A stretch of 64,000 nucleotides of DNA from CAVVKW01 sp963761705 (GTDB lineage Bacteria > Verrucomicrobiota > Verrucomicrobiia > Chthoniobacterales > JAATET01), in assembly GCA_963761705.1 (NCBI GenBank), contig CAVXHK010000001.1:1-64000 (forward strand), read 5' to 3'. The notes beneath the pieces were generated by a model, which did no database searches, was not told the origin of the DNA, and worked only from the letters and a program-made list of their open reading frames with translations. The position numbers and the translations under genes were made by a program. This document shows, piece after piece, positions 34,013 to 43,713 of the stretch (position 1 is its first letter; every line of letters begins with the position of its first letter).

Positions 34013-34324
34013 TTATTCGGAAATCTCCTCACCTTTTATAGCTTCGCCGCAATCATTGTCCGCTAGGTATTCAGGCTCATTAACGTAGCCGCATGCAAGG
34101 CCAGCCTCCCAGGTTCCCTCGCCGCCGGAGAGACGATTTACAACAATCACAGCACACGATACATCAGTGCCATAGATATTGTCGATGAACTCGTCTCCAA
34201 CGCTGCTTTGATTCCCGCAGGTCTCCCCAGAATCAACCATGCCTTCCATCGCCAGAAGTGTCGATGTGGCGGCTAATGAGCAGATCAGCAGGACAGTTTT
34301 TATTGTTAATAGATGCGTTTTCAT
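34013..34324 (-). CDS. Secreted small four-cysteine peptide precursor
   Basis: The 103-aa precursor has a clear signal peptide (residues 1-25, ending STLLA) and an acidic mature part with four Cys (ETCGNQ, VSCAVI, LACGYV, DNDCGE). The spacing suggests two disulfides. The mature peptide is about 78 aa. No family is recognised. Small exported Cys peptides beside DUF1573 and MauE/DoxX genes recall Bacteroidota NVEALA-type loci, without sequence identity I can see. It lies between the DUF1573 lipoprotein gene upstream and the 308-aa exported protein downstream, on the same strand. It could be a secreted effector or a surface-displayed peptide. Confidence 0.7.
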   Translation of the reverse strand: MKTHLLTIKTVLLICSLAATSTLLAMEGMVDSGETCGNQSSVGDEFIDNIYGTDVSCAVIVVNRLSGGEGTWEAGLACGYVNEPEYLADNDCGEAIKGEEISE

Positions 34325-34586
34325 TGGGTTTTAGTTTTAGCTTTTTTGGTTATGCGGTTTTAGTTCGGGCTATTTACGCCCCCCACGTGAGTCCTATCAT
34401 TCAATTGGCTTTTAGGGAAGCATATACTCTGTTTTAGATACACTCACTATTGAGACCTGAAATTCTTCCGAGCCAAATTCGGCAACAATTCCTCAGCTCT
34501 AGTCTCGCGAAAAACCCAAGTTCGACTGAGCCAAAAGGCGTCAGTGGACGCGTTTCAGAGATTTAGAAAAAAGACAAGTCCCGCTA

Positions 34587-35654
34587 TCATCTCACGAATC
34601 CAATTAAGGGGACTTTGATGGTGATTTCGTCCGTTTCAAGTCGCACCGTAATCTGAATGACTTCGGAGACATTTCCTTCCAACTCCAAAGCACTGAAGGA
34701 GTAAGTTACTTTCGTTTCGGTCGCAACATTTTGCGAAAAACGGAATTCAAGATTATCAGAAAGCTTTCCCGGATTGATTCCAACCACCTTTAGCGATTGG
34801 CCGTCGTCCGAGCGAATGAGGATTTCACCATGAACAACCGCGTCACTTTTCACTACTCCAAGATACAAAGACGAGGGTCGGATCTCGATCGGTCCACTTA
34901 CAAACGCGCGGACAGGGACCAGTTTCTGCATTACAACGCTTCCCGATTGATCAAGAAAGGTGAATTCCATACTGCCCCGAAATTGCCCTTGCGGTAAACC
35001 TGCTGGAGAGAATCTCACATACAAGGAGTTTGGCAAAGTATTTGCGGACCCCACTATTCCGTCAGTCCAAATATTCGATGAGTCACTCCTTGCTATAATT
35101 TCGTTCCATCCGGCGGGCTTGTTTCCCTCCCTAATTTTTAACTCCGTTGCAATGACGTTGGATGTCGCAGGGACGACTCCAAGATCAATAACTGATGGAT
35201 TCACAGTTGCAATCTGGATCGCCTTTGCTTCAACGAGCACGAACTCAGTGGCTTTATCTGAACTGCTTTCAGAAGAAAATTCAACTGTCACCTGTGCTCC
35301 GAATTTCCCAATGCGACCATTATTCGACATTTCAACCTTCAGTATAGCAGTGCCCCCCGCTGGAATAACCTTTGACTCCATCTTAGCTGAAGTGCAGCCA
35401 CAGGTGGATTTGATCCCGGTAAGATGTATCGGCGACTCCGAAAGGTTTATAACTGAAAACTTCGCCCAAATTGTTCTACCTTCTGTTATCTCCCCTAGAT
35501 TGAGATACTTGGGTGTTACTGAGAAGTCGATCGGACGGCTGTCCTCTGAAAACGACGATTTGCGACAACTACTTGTGCCAACCACTGAAACAATTGCCAA
35601 TAATATATAGATACCGAATGCCGACTTATATTTATTTCCGCCGCGACTTCTCAC
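34587..35654 (-). CDS. DUF1573 lipoprotein
   Basis: This 355-aa protein has a lipoprotein signal (GIYILLAIVSVVGTSSC, lipid Cys at about 30). Three Ig-like repeats of DUF1573 type follow; the first contains the hallmark LNLGEITEGRTIWAKFSVINLSESPIHLTGIKSTCGCTSAKM. Similar units start at about 150 (VIDLGVVPATSNV) and 255 (SLYLGVVKSDAVV). DUF1573 proteins are exported, and their CGCT motif may engage thiols or metals. The start overlaps the stop of the upstream hydrolase-DUF1573 gene (ATGA), so it is translationally coupled to it. Confidence 0.85.
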   Translation of the reverse strand: MRSRGGNKYKSAFGIYILLAIVSVVGTSSCRKSSFSEDSRPIDFSVTPKYLNLGEITEGRTIWAKFSVINLSESPIHLTGIKSTCGCTSAKMESKVIPAGGTAILKVEMSNNGRIGKFGAQVTVEFSSESSSDKATEFVLVEAKAIQIATVNPSVIDLGVVPATSNVIATELKIREGNKPAGWNEIIARSDSSNIWTDGIVGSANTLPNSLYVRFSPAGLPQGQFRGSMEFTFLDQSGSVVMQKLVPVRAFVSGPIEIRPSSLYLGVVKSDAVVHGEILIRSDDGQSLKVVGINPGKLSDNLEFRFSQNVATETKVTYSFSALELEGNVSEVIQITVRLETDEITIKVPLIGFVR

Positions 35655-37309
35655 AATCCGTCTCCGTAAAAAAAGAGTTTTATCACGCGGATTTCAGAAC
35701 TCTGGACCTTAAGTAAAATATTTCCACTGAACCCCCCGTCGCGATTTAACTTTGAAGGGGCAATTCCAAGTTCAACGATTGTTTTCTGACCTGCACCAGG
35801 GCGACTCAGAACATTCACGTCGACTTCGGCTGAGTCGGAACTTACTTCCAGAATCTCGACCGGCGACCCGGACTCCGACTCAAGAGAAACCTCTGTAGTC
35901 GCTCTCAGCCCGGATTCGACGCTACCTAGGTGAATATACTTCGGGGATGGGACAACATCTCCGCGAACTGTCCCACAGACGATGGCCATCTCACCTCCGA
36001 TAAGTCCCCCCGACTGACCTAAAAAGCGGATTGGAATTTCAATACGGAACGCTCCTGTTGGATAGGCGGAGAGATCTAGACTGCCTTTAACTTCCCAGCA
36101 ATTGGTGCTCATCTTCTCAATGTTTGTGTTGTGTAGCTGATCTGAATTACCAAGTGATATCTCAACAACCTCCTCACTGCTTGTGGAAATGGAAAATTCA
36201 ACGCGGGCAGTCTCTCGCAGAGGCAGCGGTCCTAGCGATATCACCGCAGGCACGATCGAAGCCAATCTTGGGATTTTGTTCGAAAGCATGGACCAATTCG
36301 TCCGGGGTGATGGGTGTTTTCCTTCCAGAATTACCGACCGCCAAGACATATTCTTCATCGGTCGCGAAGGATCGCGTCTAGGGCGACCCCGAGCCGGGTG
36401 AAGTTTACCATCGGACGTGTTTATGCTGGGAGCAAACTCCTCAGGTGCTCGTGTAAGTATTGCTTCTAAGAAGGTCAGCGTCTTCGCACTGACCGTTCCC
36501 GTGTCGTAATCTTTAATAGATTCGACCGTCAGTTCCCACGGAGCCCCCACTTGACGTCCTTCCCTAAACAGTGAAAGCATGTTCTTCACAGCCGATTCTC
36601 CGCGGTCGTCACAAACAACGAACAAGCCCCGAGTTCTCGACGTCTCATTAACGATTTGCAAATTGTGTTGGCCTCCTCCTATTGTCACAAATGCAGCGGT
36701 TCGATTTGGTTCCAACGCCGAGAACTCGTGGGCGTATTGACCCGCTTCACAAACGCCAGCCAAAACCATGGGCGCCGATCTTATTTCTTTGTAGCCACTC
36801 GCTTTGGAGAACTCGTTGAGAGCGCTTTGTAGCGCGCGGCCACTACCTAACAATGCCTTACCCCACGGCTTAGTGGAATCGCTGCTCGCGACGAAGGATG
36901 CGGCTACCAGCGAGCAATCGTATTTGTTGGCGAGTTGCATCCACGGCTCAGGGTCTGCCAGCACCATGGCCCTCTGGTCCCTCGGGTGAAGAATAATGCA
37001 AAGAATGCTTTCTGGAGCGGTGCCGCTTTTTGGCAACCAACACTGGAAGACACCGTATGCAAAATTCTCACCGGCTCGCGGTTCGATCTGGACACTCAGT
37101 GGTTTAGGGATTTCCAACCCGAAGGTATGTGTAAATGACAATATGACGCTCGCCGACGTGATCGTCCATTTGTGTATACCGCTCTTGCGAGACGCAATCC
37201 GCTTTCGTTCTACGAACCGAATCTGAATCAAGCCGATTGAAGTGAACTTCAAAAGACGCTGCCGCAAAAATTCAGTGCAAAAGGTCAAACGATTCACTTT
37301 GAGACCCAT
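35651..37309 (-). CDS. Exported hydrolase-like protein with C-terminal DUF1573-like domains
   Basis: The 552-aa product has a poorly conserved N-terminus with a possible signal segment (WTITSASVILSFTHTFGLE, residues 49-65), so the true start may be later. Residues 75-280 follow the alpha/beta-hydrolase order, but the nucleophile elbow reads LAGVCEAGQ, with Cys187 in place of Ser. The C-terminal 240 residues hold DUF1573-like repeats (YIHLGSVESGLRATTEVSLESESGSPVEILEV). It overlaps the upstream gene by 16 bp and the downstream gene by 4 bp. The Cys-elbow could still act as a nucleophile, as in dienelactone hydrolase. Confidence 0.7.
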   Translation of the reverse strand: MGLKVNRLTFCTEFLRQRLLKFTSIGLIQIRFVERKRIASRKSGIHKWTITSASVILSFTHTFGLEIPKPLSVQIEPRAGENFAYGVFQCWLPKSGTAPESILCIILHPRDQRAMVLADPEPWMQLANKYDCSLVAASFVASSDSTKPWGKALLGSGRALQSALNEFSKASGYKEIRSAPMVLAGVCEAGQYAHEFSALEPNRTAAFVTIGGGQHNLQIVNETSRTRGLFVVCDDRGESAVKNMLSLFREGRQVGAPWELTVESIKDYDTGTVSAKTLTFLEAILTRAPEEFAPSINTSDGKLHPARGRPRRDPSRPMKNMSWRSVILEGKHPSPRTNWSMLSNKIPRLASIVPAVISLGPLPLRETARVEFSISTSSEEVVEISLGNSDQLHNTNIEKMSTNCWEVKGSLDLSAYPTGAFRIEIPIRFLGQSGGLIGGEMAIVCGTVRGDVVPSPKYIHLGSVESGLRATTEVSLESESGSPVEILEVSSDSAEVDVNVLSRPGAGQKTIVELGIAPSKLNRDGGFSGNILLKVQSSEIRVIKLFFYGDGL

Positions 37310-38874
37310 GCAATGAATGTAAATTTTAGTATCGCTCGCCGATATTTTTTCGAGCGGACCGTGAAGATACCCGATTGATTGCCTAGCCCCTTCGACCCGT
37401 CGAAGGTCAGATCGAGGGCTACAGCTCCGGCTTGCTGTTTGTCACAGATGGTTGCACTAGCGAAATTCGGACGCGAGGACTCGACAGCTATACCACCTGC
37501 GAAATCCGCTTCAGAACCGGTTAGCATGATTCTCTGTGACACTGTCTTCCCACGAGGCACAACGCCGACGTATGCAGAAGCTGGCGCCGCTGAGACGGAT
37601 CCGACGAGCTTCGCTCGAATCGGAATGACCAATTTTTCGGACTGTGTCCCTCCACCTACAATCAATTGCGATCTAAACCAGCCGGCGACGAGCCCACGGG
37701 GCTCGAATCTCCAATCGATATCAACACCGCCAGAATGTTGTCGGGTGGCTATAACGCTTATGGCTGAGTTGTCAGGCTCAAATAGAATAGATTGGTCGGT
37801 TGGGAGCGAATCCGTCCGTATCTGTGCTGTCCCCGTTACTAAGGAGTTCGCGTTCAACTCGATCTCACCGAGGTCGATTTCGACCGCAGACCTTTGATCG
37901 CCACGCTGTTTATCGTTCCGACCTGCGACTAAAAGCTCAGCGATTGAAAGTGCCCCACTAAAATCCTTCCAGACGCCCGTAAAGGCAGCGTTAGGAAGCC
38001 AAATTTTATCATTTTGTATAACTGTTCCGCGATTTTTGAATGGGGATGCCGGGAGCTTCAGATACTCGCCTCGGCCTTCCGCACGCGCAGGTTGACGCTG
38101 AACAATAGCCTCAAGGTAGGCCGCTAATAGTTCCCAAGTCGATTGCGTCCAACCATGTCCACCATCCTCCTCGATGGCCAAGGTCCAATGATGATCCGGG
38201 CATGCTGCGGCGAAGGATTCAATAGTCGAACTGATGCGACCTGCGAGATCGTTCAATCCAACGATGAAGAGGCCGGGGACGCGCATCGCCTCGGCATTGC
38301 CCTTCGGCGAAATCGGGCCGCTCTTAACCAAGACGAATGACCCAACGCGATAGGGCCGCCAGCAGGTGAAGTTGTAAGCGAACATGGCACCCGAGGAATG
38401 TCCAACTATGTATAGCGGAATCCGCGCCAACTGAGGTTTTTCAAGGTATTCTGCAAGCTGATCGATCATCGCGAGGAGAGCCGCACCGGAGCCGCCCTCT
38501 GCCTGTTCGTAGGGTTCTCCGTCCCCACGGAAGTGGCAGCCGAGGATGCCTAGGTTCCGTTGGCTGGCGATCCGTTGCCATTCTTCCGATTCCGCGAGGT
38601 TCCGGGCGTCGGAGTCTGTCCCCTTAAGAAGGACAAGAATGCCGTCTGGTTGGTCGGTCTCATTCGACAACCAAAGGCAAGCGCGGGCCTCGTAGAAGTT
38701 GTCGGTCGATTGAGGGACGACGGCGGCTTCGGCGGTCAGGGCGAGGGAAAAGCGAGATGTTCCCGCGATGACAAGAACGACAACCGCCAGGAGCGAGACT
38801 CGGACGCGAGAAGTGTCCCGCATCAACTCCTGCAAGCAGTATGCGAGTGCTATGCGGATAATGAGCTTGCTCAT
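37294..38874 (-). CDS. Exported alpha/beta hydrolase with C-terminal DUF1573-like domains
   Basis: The 526-aa protein has a membrane or signal segment (VSLLAVVVLVIAGTSRFSLAL, about 26-46) and an alpha/beta hydrolase domain with an intact elbow, YIVGHSSGAMFAYNF (Ser160). A plausible catalytic His lies in EEDGGHGWTQSTW. DUF1573-like repeats (AYVGVVPRGKTVSQRIMLTGSEADF) fill the C-terminus. The first ATG overlaps the upstream stop (ATGA); an ATG at 38823 is an alternative start closer to the signal. Layout matches the next gene, so the two are probably paralogues, one with Ser and one with Cys at the elbow. Substrate unknown. Confidence 0.75.
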   Translation of the reverse strand: MSKLIIRIALAYCLQELMRDTSRVRVSLLAVVVLVIAGTSRFSLALTAEAAVVPQSTDNFYEARACLWLSNETDQPDGILVLLKGTDSDARNLAESEEWQRIASQRNLGILGCHFRGDGEPYEQAEGGSGAALLAMIDQLAEYLEKPQLARIPLYIVGHSSGAMFAYNFTCWRPYRVGSFVLVKSGPISPKGNAEAMRVPGLFIVGLNDLAGRISSTIESFAAACPDHHWTLAIEEDGGHGWTQSTWELLAAYLEAIVQRQPARAEGRGEYLKLPASPFKNRGTVIQNDKIWLPNAAFTGVWKDFSGALSIAELLVAGRNDKQRGDQRSAVEIDLGEIELNANSLVTGTAQIRTDSLPTDQSILFEPDNSAISVIATRQHSGGVDIDWRFEPRGLVAGWFRSQLIVGGGTQSEKLVIPIRAKLVGSVSAAPASAYVGVVPRGKTVSQRIMLTGSEADFAGGIAVESSRPNFASATICDKQQAGAVALDLTFDGSKGLGNQSGIFTVRSKKYRRAILKFTFIAWVSK

Positions 38875-40706
38875 GGAGCTATCTCAGTGATGCGATTTTC
38901 TACCACATTGGTTAGAAAAGTCGCCGCCGCTTGAACTGATTGCTGAGACACCTTACCAGCCGAATCAACATCCTTCGAGATGAAGGAAACCCGCGCCAAC
39001 TGATTTCGCTGGCCGCAGGTGGCGATGAATTCTTTGATCGTCGAGACCTTCCGCAGCGATTCTTTCGCGGAACTGGAAGTGCCGACATTCGCCAAGGGCG
39101 CTTCGTCGTAAACAAACATCACCGGACTCTTGATCCCGCAACCGGGAGGGAGTTTCGATTCGTCCAGAAGATCGCCGGGTTCGAATTCCATCATCGCCAC
39201 GGCTTTAGGCTGGATGCGCCGTTCCAAAGCGACCGTCTGCCACATTGGGCCACCGGCCGGTCCTTTACCGAGCAGGACCAGCGGTGTTCGATCAAAAATC
39301 TTGGCCGTTCGGAGATACTCGAGCGCAGCGGTGATTTCGTTCTCGGGTGCGGGGCCTAGCCGAGGAGCAATAACGACGTAGCCCTTCTCGGCAAAATAGT
39401 AGAGATTATCGATAATCTCCGGGAGTTCGCGGAAGTCAAATTCTTGACAATAAAGGAGGACTCCGCGGGGACGACCGAGTGGCGGCAAGCCGACCAAGCA
39501 TTTTACTTCATCGCCTTGACGATCGGCGATATTCACAAATTGGATCGGCACTGGAAGCGACTGGAGGATCTCGACGAACTTTCTGGACGGCAGAAACTCC
39601 CGGTTTTCCTCGGGGATTAGTTGGGCATCCCGGTGACCGACTGGAAGAATCCGAAGAGCCTTATAGCGGTCCCGCACATACGGCCACTTTGTCACGTCGA
39701 CTTCGCCCTTCGAATTCATTCGGTCCACCACTCCCCGAAGGAACGAACGACTACCCGCATCGGCCAACTTGCCTACAGAATGATAAAAATTCCCGCCCTG
39801 TCCTCGCCGATCATAGTTTGGAGGAAAGACGCTGAAAACCAAGTTTCCCTCGAGGTCGAGGAGGCCAGAATGGAGTTTTTCGAAATCTGTTCGCATTGAG
39901 TCTCCCCGCGTAAATCCGAGAAACCATGCCGTATCCGATTTCTCCTTAGGAACAATGACATCCGGCGCGCTGTGCACCGAGACGCCAGCAACCCGGTCCG
40001 GACGAGCAGCCGCGATTCGCTGAATGAAAGTGCCACCAAGTGAGTGGCCGACGAGTAAAAGACCCTTGGTCTTCAGTTTGTGTCGCTTGATGATTTCATC
40101 CTGGGCTCGAAAAACGATATCAACCCATTCTTTACCCCCGAGAAAATAGCTTTCCTTGGGATCGCTCCACATTTCCCGTGGACTGTGGATGTAGATCGAG
40201 AAAGCTGTGTAACCGAGACTGTCCGAATAGTATGTCAGTGAGCTTTCGAGGTTTGTGCTCGGAACCGTGACTTCTTTGCCATCGACCTCCTTCGTTGTCA
40301 TCGGCTCCATTGATCCGGGCCAAAAGGCACGAAGAACGATATTATCGGCGTCGGGGCCCGCAGTGTATTTAGAACGAAGCGGGATCCGATAAACTACTTT
40401 GACCTCCGGATTGTATTTAAGGTCGGTCTTGAGTGTGAACGAGTCGGCGTGGATCTTGAAACGCGGATCTCTCCGTTCGTCATAGGAATCGAGAACCTTA
40501 ACTGGTGAAGCCTTGAAACGTTCGTCAAGGAGTTCAATCAGCTCTTCGCCAGTGATTTCTGGTGTCGCGAAGATACTTGGCCGCTTTTCGAATTGGGGAT
40601 CGACCGCTTCGGTGCGCGCTGCTCCGGCTAGAACACAGTTTAACAAGGATGCGCCGACAAGAGCATTCCGAAATCTCCAAGATGTTTTGTTAATCAATTT
40701 TCTCAC
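38871..40706 (-). CDS. Exported protein with two alpha/beta-hydrolase-like domains
   Basis: The 611-aa product has a signal-like segment (RNALVGASLLNCVLAGAA, 13-30). A first hydrolase domain shows LLLVGHSLGGTFIQRIAAARPDRV (Ser222) and AGVSVHSAPDVIVP. A second domain (about 390-600) has the same order of strands but the elbow reads LLGKGPAGGP, without Ser. It heads a four-gene overlapping series with the two hydrolase-DUF1573 genes and the DUF1573 lipoprotein, all joined by 4-16 bp overlaps. An active/inactive domain pair suggests one catalytic and one binding part. Substrate unknown. Confidence 0.75.
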   Translation of the reverse strand: MRKLINKTSWRFRNALVGASLLNCVLAGAARTEAVDPQFEKRPSIFATPEITGEELIELLDERFKASPVKVLDSYDERRDPRFKIHADSFTLKTDLKYNPEVKVVYRIPLRSKYTAGPDADNIVLRAFWPGSMEPMTTKEVDGKEVTVPSTNLESSLTYYSDSLGYTAFSIYIHSPREMWSDPKESYFLGGKEWVDIVFRAQDEIIKRHKLKTKGLLLVGHSLGGTFIQRIAAARPDRVAGVSVHSAPDVIVPKEKSDTAWFLGFTRGDSMRTDFEKLHSGLLDLEGNLVFSVFPPNYDRRGQGGNFYHSVGKLADAGSRSFLRGVVDRMNSKGEVDVTKWPYVRDRYKALRILPVGHRDAQLIPEENREFLPSRKFVEILQSLPVPIQFVNIADRQGDEVKCLVGLPPLGRPRGVLLYCQEFDFRELPEIIDNLYYFAEKGYVVIAPRLGPAPENEITAALEYLRTAKIFDRTPLVLLGKGPAGGPMWQTVALERRIQPKAVAMMEFEPGDLLDESKLPPGCGIKSPVMFVYDEAPLANVGTSSSAKESLRKVSTIKEFIATCGQRNQLARVSFISKDVDSAGKVSQQSVQAAATFLTNVVENRITEIAP

Positions 40707-41077
40707 TCTTGTTTTGTTTATTGAAACGATTAAGAAATACCTCTCCGCAATGCGCCTTAGAGCTGCTCAGTTTGATTGGAGCGAACAAGGCTCCATCACA
40801 AGATCGTCAAACGAACTCCAACTGACGGCGAACGGGATATCTAAGTTACCGACAGAAGTCAATAGCACTCCTTTGTAGCGGGCTTCGTTTGAGGTCTGCA
40901 AAGAAGATCATGACTCCGTGCTCGCGATCGAGTTCATGAACAATAATTGTTAAGCGCTCACAACTGCCGGCTCAACAGGACCGCTCAATCCGTATCCGTC
41001 GTTGAGAGGGGAATCTCTCAGTCTTCGAAAGCTCGCTCGAAACTCCGCCACCGGCGCCTTCGACTGATTTAACTAGA
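40707..41077. other. Intergenic region upstream of the hydrolase operon
   Basis: About 370 bp without a supported gene separate the ParB-like gene from the 611-aa hydrolase gene. It probably holds the promoter of the hydrolase-DUF1573 operon; no specific site could be picked with confidence. Confidence 0.4.
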
Positions 41078-41890
41078 TCAAGGGTGCAATTTTACATCCA
41101 GAGCTTCAAAAGCTGCTTTTTGCACCTCGTCGGGCAACAGAAGAAGAGTCTCAATCAGAGAAATCCGGGATCGCTGGCGCGAATCCCCGTCCATCTTGTG
41201 ATAATCGGCGAAAGCCTTGGGTAACGCCTTCAAATTTTTGGCAATTACAACCGCTGGTGCCGCACTAGGGCTCGATTTCGAAGAATCATCCTCGCTCTTT
41301 CCGACCTTGTGAAGCGGGAACACTCCAGCCAAAAGGTAAGGCTCGATTTCCTCCCTCGCTTTTGGATTGCCCGAAAAATACTTATGAGCCGCCTTTGCCT
41401 GATCTATCAGTTTCTCGGACACACCGAGCTTCTCGCCGATCTCGGACGAGGAAAGAATAGGGAAATCATTTCCCTTTTTCGGTCGTCCCGCGCCATTTTG
41501 TGAAAGAGTCTCAAAAATCGGCCACATTCTGTAGGCCAAGGCGCTTTTCGACCAACCAGCCCTAATCGCTGATCCGCAGATCACAGCGAGTATATTTTCC
41601 TTTTTTACAAGTCGATAGGGCAATTCTGGAAGATCAAGATCTTCTGCAATTTGCAGTCGGTGAATCCCGTCCAATACCAAAAGTGTATTCCCTGAGGCGA
41701 CGCATTTGAGGGGCTCGATTATTCCCTCGGTTTTGATTGAGTCAGAAATCCGCTTATATTCGTATCCATCTCGTGTCAGGAGGGCGAGGTTCTCGACCAA
41801 TGGATGACGAGCGAATGATTCCCGCGGCGCAGCAGTGACGCGCTGAAATTCATGGGTAGTCGGAGAAGGCGAGAGCGATGCTGTATTCAT
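41078..41890 (-). CDS. ParB/Srx-fold domain protein
   Basis: The 270-aa protein has a ParB N-terminal-like core: HPLVENLALLTRDGYEYKRISDSIKTEGIIEPLKCVASGNTLLVLDGIHRLQIAEDLDLPELPYRLV, where DGIHRLQIA corresponds to the GxHRxxA box that binds nucleotide in ParB and relatives. A helical HTH-like middle follows (SSEIGEKLGVSEKLIDQAKAAHKYF). No ParA gene is nearby, so plasmid-type partition is unlikely. It may be a DNA-binding regulator or CTPase-type clamp for the cargo. It stands alone between the ABC transporter and hydrolase genes on the same strand. Confidence 0.75.
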   Translation of the reverse strand: MNTASLSPSPTTHEFQRVTAAPRESFARHPLVENLALLTRDGYEYKRISDSIKTEGIIEPLKCVASGNTLLVLDGIHRLQIAEDLDLPELPYRLVKKENILAVICGSAIRAGWSKSALAYRMWPIFETLSQNGAGRPKKGNDFPILSSSEIGEKLGVSEKLIDQAKAAHKYFSGNPKAREEIEPYLLAGVFPLHKVGKSEDDSSKSSPSAAPAVVIAKNLKALPKAFADYHKMDGDSRQRSRISLIETLLLLPDEVQKAAFEALDVKLHP

Positions 41891-42004
41891 GGTCGATACG
41901 AAGGCTATTGGCTTGGCGGTGACGACGCCGGGAGACTAGATTCGGCATCTAAGAATTCAAGCAGAATGAGGACTAGGGGTTCCCCTGATGCGCTTGAGTA
42001 GAAC

Positions 42005-43696
42005 TCAACGGTTATCCGCTTGGGTGATCCGCCCGGTTAAGAGCATCGCCGCGATAACTGCCAACACAACGTGGACGGTCAAGACGAGGAGGGCCAAAGG
42101 ATAAGCACATATCCATGTCTCCGTAGATTGCCGCACGATGTCGAAATACCTCGTCTCGCGGAATGTCTGGAGATATCCGCTCCACCCCCAATACGCGGCG
42201 ATAAAGGGCCTACAGGCCGTGCTCAGCCACTCTGGAAGGGCAAGGGCGGCACCTGAGAGCGGTAGCTGGAAGCCGACCAAGTAGATGGCCAGTAGTGATG
42301 CCCGTTCCGGTGAAGGAGACGCCGCCGAGATTGCGAGACACGTTGTGCTCATCGCCAACGTTGTCAGAAACAGCACCATAAATTGATCAATCAGCCCACC
42401 GGGGAAGCCACATACGGTCTTCACAAACCAGGCCATCCAAAATGACTGGATGGAGCACAGAAGCGCAATCTGTAGAAATTTGACGGTGACGTAGGCTACG
42501 GGTGACAGACCGGAGCGGAGTTCCTTCGCAAGGATTGCCCGTTCTTTTGCGATTTCTCTAGCGCCGTTGTTGGCACCGATGAGAGTCAGGAGAATAACTT
42601 GGAACATTGCCAACCCTGAGATCAGCGAGGCCGACTGGAACGATTCCTTCAGGTAGAGGAGCTGATCTTGCAGCGTCCTCAAGATATTCGTCTCCAAGCT
42701 CAGCGTCTGATTTCGCACCTGCGGGAGTCCACTCGTCGCGAAAACAGCTACAAGGACCGGAAAAGTAATGATCAGCGCGACATGAAGAATAATCTGACCT
42801 CTGTCTCGCAGGAAGAGTTTAGCTTGGCGTCCGAGAAGAGTTGGAAACTGAAACAACCCATTTGGTGGTGGCAAGGATTTGATGGTTGCAGTCTCATTGG
42901 TTGCTGGTTCGTCGCGTTGAATCGGCTCGTCATAGGCCGATAGATCAACATCCTGCGTCTGGTAAATTCCAAACAGTTCCGCAATCGAGCTGACGTGATG
43001 TCTATCCAGTAAAGACTGGTAGTCTCCGTAGTGGATCAACCTTCCCTGGTGGAGAAAGAGGATGTCGTCGCAGTAATAGAGGTGATTGGTGGCATGAGTC
43101 ACCAAGATGACCGTTTTTGACATGCTGTGAGTCAGGTCGCGGAGCCATGCCATCATTTCTTGGTCAGAAAATGCATCGAGTCCGCTCGTCAGTTCATCCA
43201 AGAGCAAGAATGCGGGATCTCCGATTAGCTCCTCCGTGAGGGCCATCCGACGCATCTGCCCACCGGAGAGGGTTCGATATTCTTGCCCGAAAAGTGGCTG
43301 GATACGTGCTAATTCGGACACGTGTCGCATCCACGCTTCTCGCCGTTCAATGGGAACCCTGGATGGCAAGCGGAGAGCGGCAGCGGATTCGAGATTCTCC
43401 CCGACGCTGAGTTGCTCGTGAAACGCTCCAAATTGCGGAAGGTATGATACAGCCAGCGGGAGGTGATCCCGCAAATCTTCCACACGGCGACCGGCAAACA
43501 GGATCTCACCGTGGGTCGGTTCGATAAGGCCAGCCAGAGATTTGACGAGGGTGCTCTTGCCGCATCCTGAAGCACCAATGACAGCGACGAATTTTCCAAC
43601 CTCAACCTCGAAGTTGACGTTCGACAGCAGAGTTTTGGCCTTTCGATGATCGCGAACGGTAATACCGAGGTCGCGGACGCTAATTGCGTTTGGCAT
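42005..43696 (-). CDS. ABCG-type ABC exporter, ATPase and permease fused
   Basis: The 563-aa protein begins with an ATPase domain: Walker A GASGCGKST (41-49), signature LSGGQMRRMAL, Walker B FLLLDELTSGLDAFS. It ends with an ABC-2-type permease of about six helices (from about residue 300, ILHVALIITFPVLVAVFATSG...). ATPase-first half-transporters are typical of the ABCG/White family and work as dimers, usually exporting lipids or hydrophobic molecules. It is preceded on the same strand by the TPR protein and the TM protein (17-bp gap), so the three likely form an export unit for the cargo. Confidence 0.88.
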   Translation of the reverse strand: MPNAISVRDLGITVRDHRKAKTLLSNVNFEVEVGKFVAVIGASGCGKSTLVKSLAGLIEPTHGEILFAGRRVEDLRDHLPLAVSYLPQFGAFHEQLSVGENLESAAALRLPSRVPIERREAWMRHVSELARIQPLFGQEYRTLSGGQMRRMALTEELIGDPAFLLLDELTSGLDAFSDQEMMAWLRDLTHSMSKTVILVTHATNHLYYCDDILFLHQGRLIHYGDYQSLLDRHHVSSIAELFGIYQTQDVDLSAYDEPIQRDEPATNETATIKSLPPPNGLFQFPTLLGRQAKLFLRDRGQIILHVALIITFPVLVAVFATSGLPQVRNQTLSLETNILRTLQDQLLYLKESFQSASLISGLAMFQVILLTLIGANNGAREIAKERAILAKELRSGLSPVAYVTVKFLQIALLCSIQSFWMAWFVKTVCGFPGGLIDQFMVLFLTTLAMSTTCLAISAASPSPERASLLAIYLVGFQLPLSGAALALPEWLSTACRPFIAAYWGWSGYLQTFRETRYFDIVRQSTETWICAYPLALLVLTVHVVLAVIAAMLLTGRITQADNR

Positions 43697-43713
43697 CGCT
43701 CCGGTTTATAGAC

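Noticed and set aside
41078..41890. Plasmid partition locus
   Set aside because: A ParB-like protein is present, but no ParA, replication gene or iteron array is visible.
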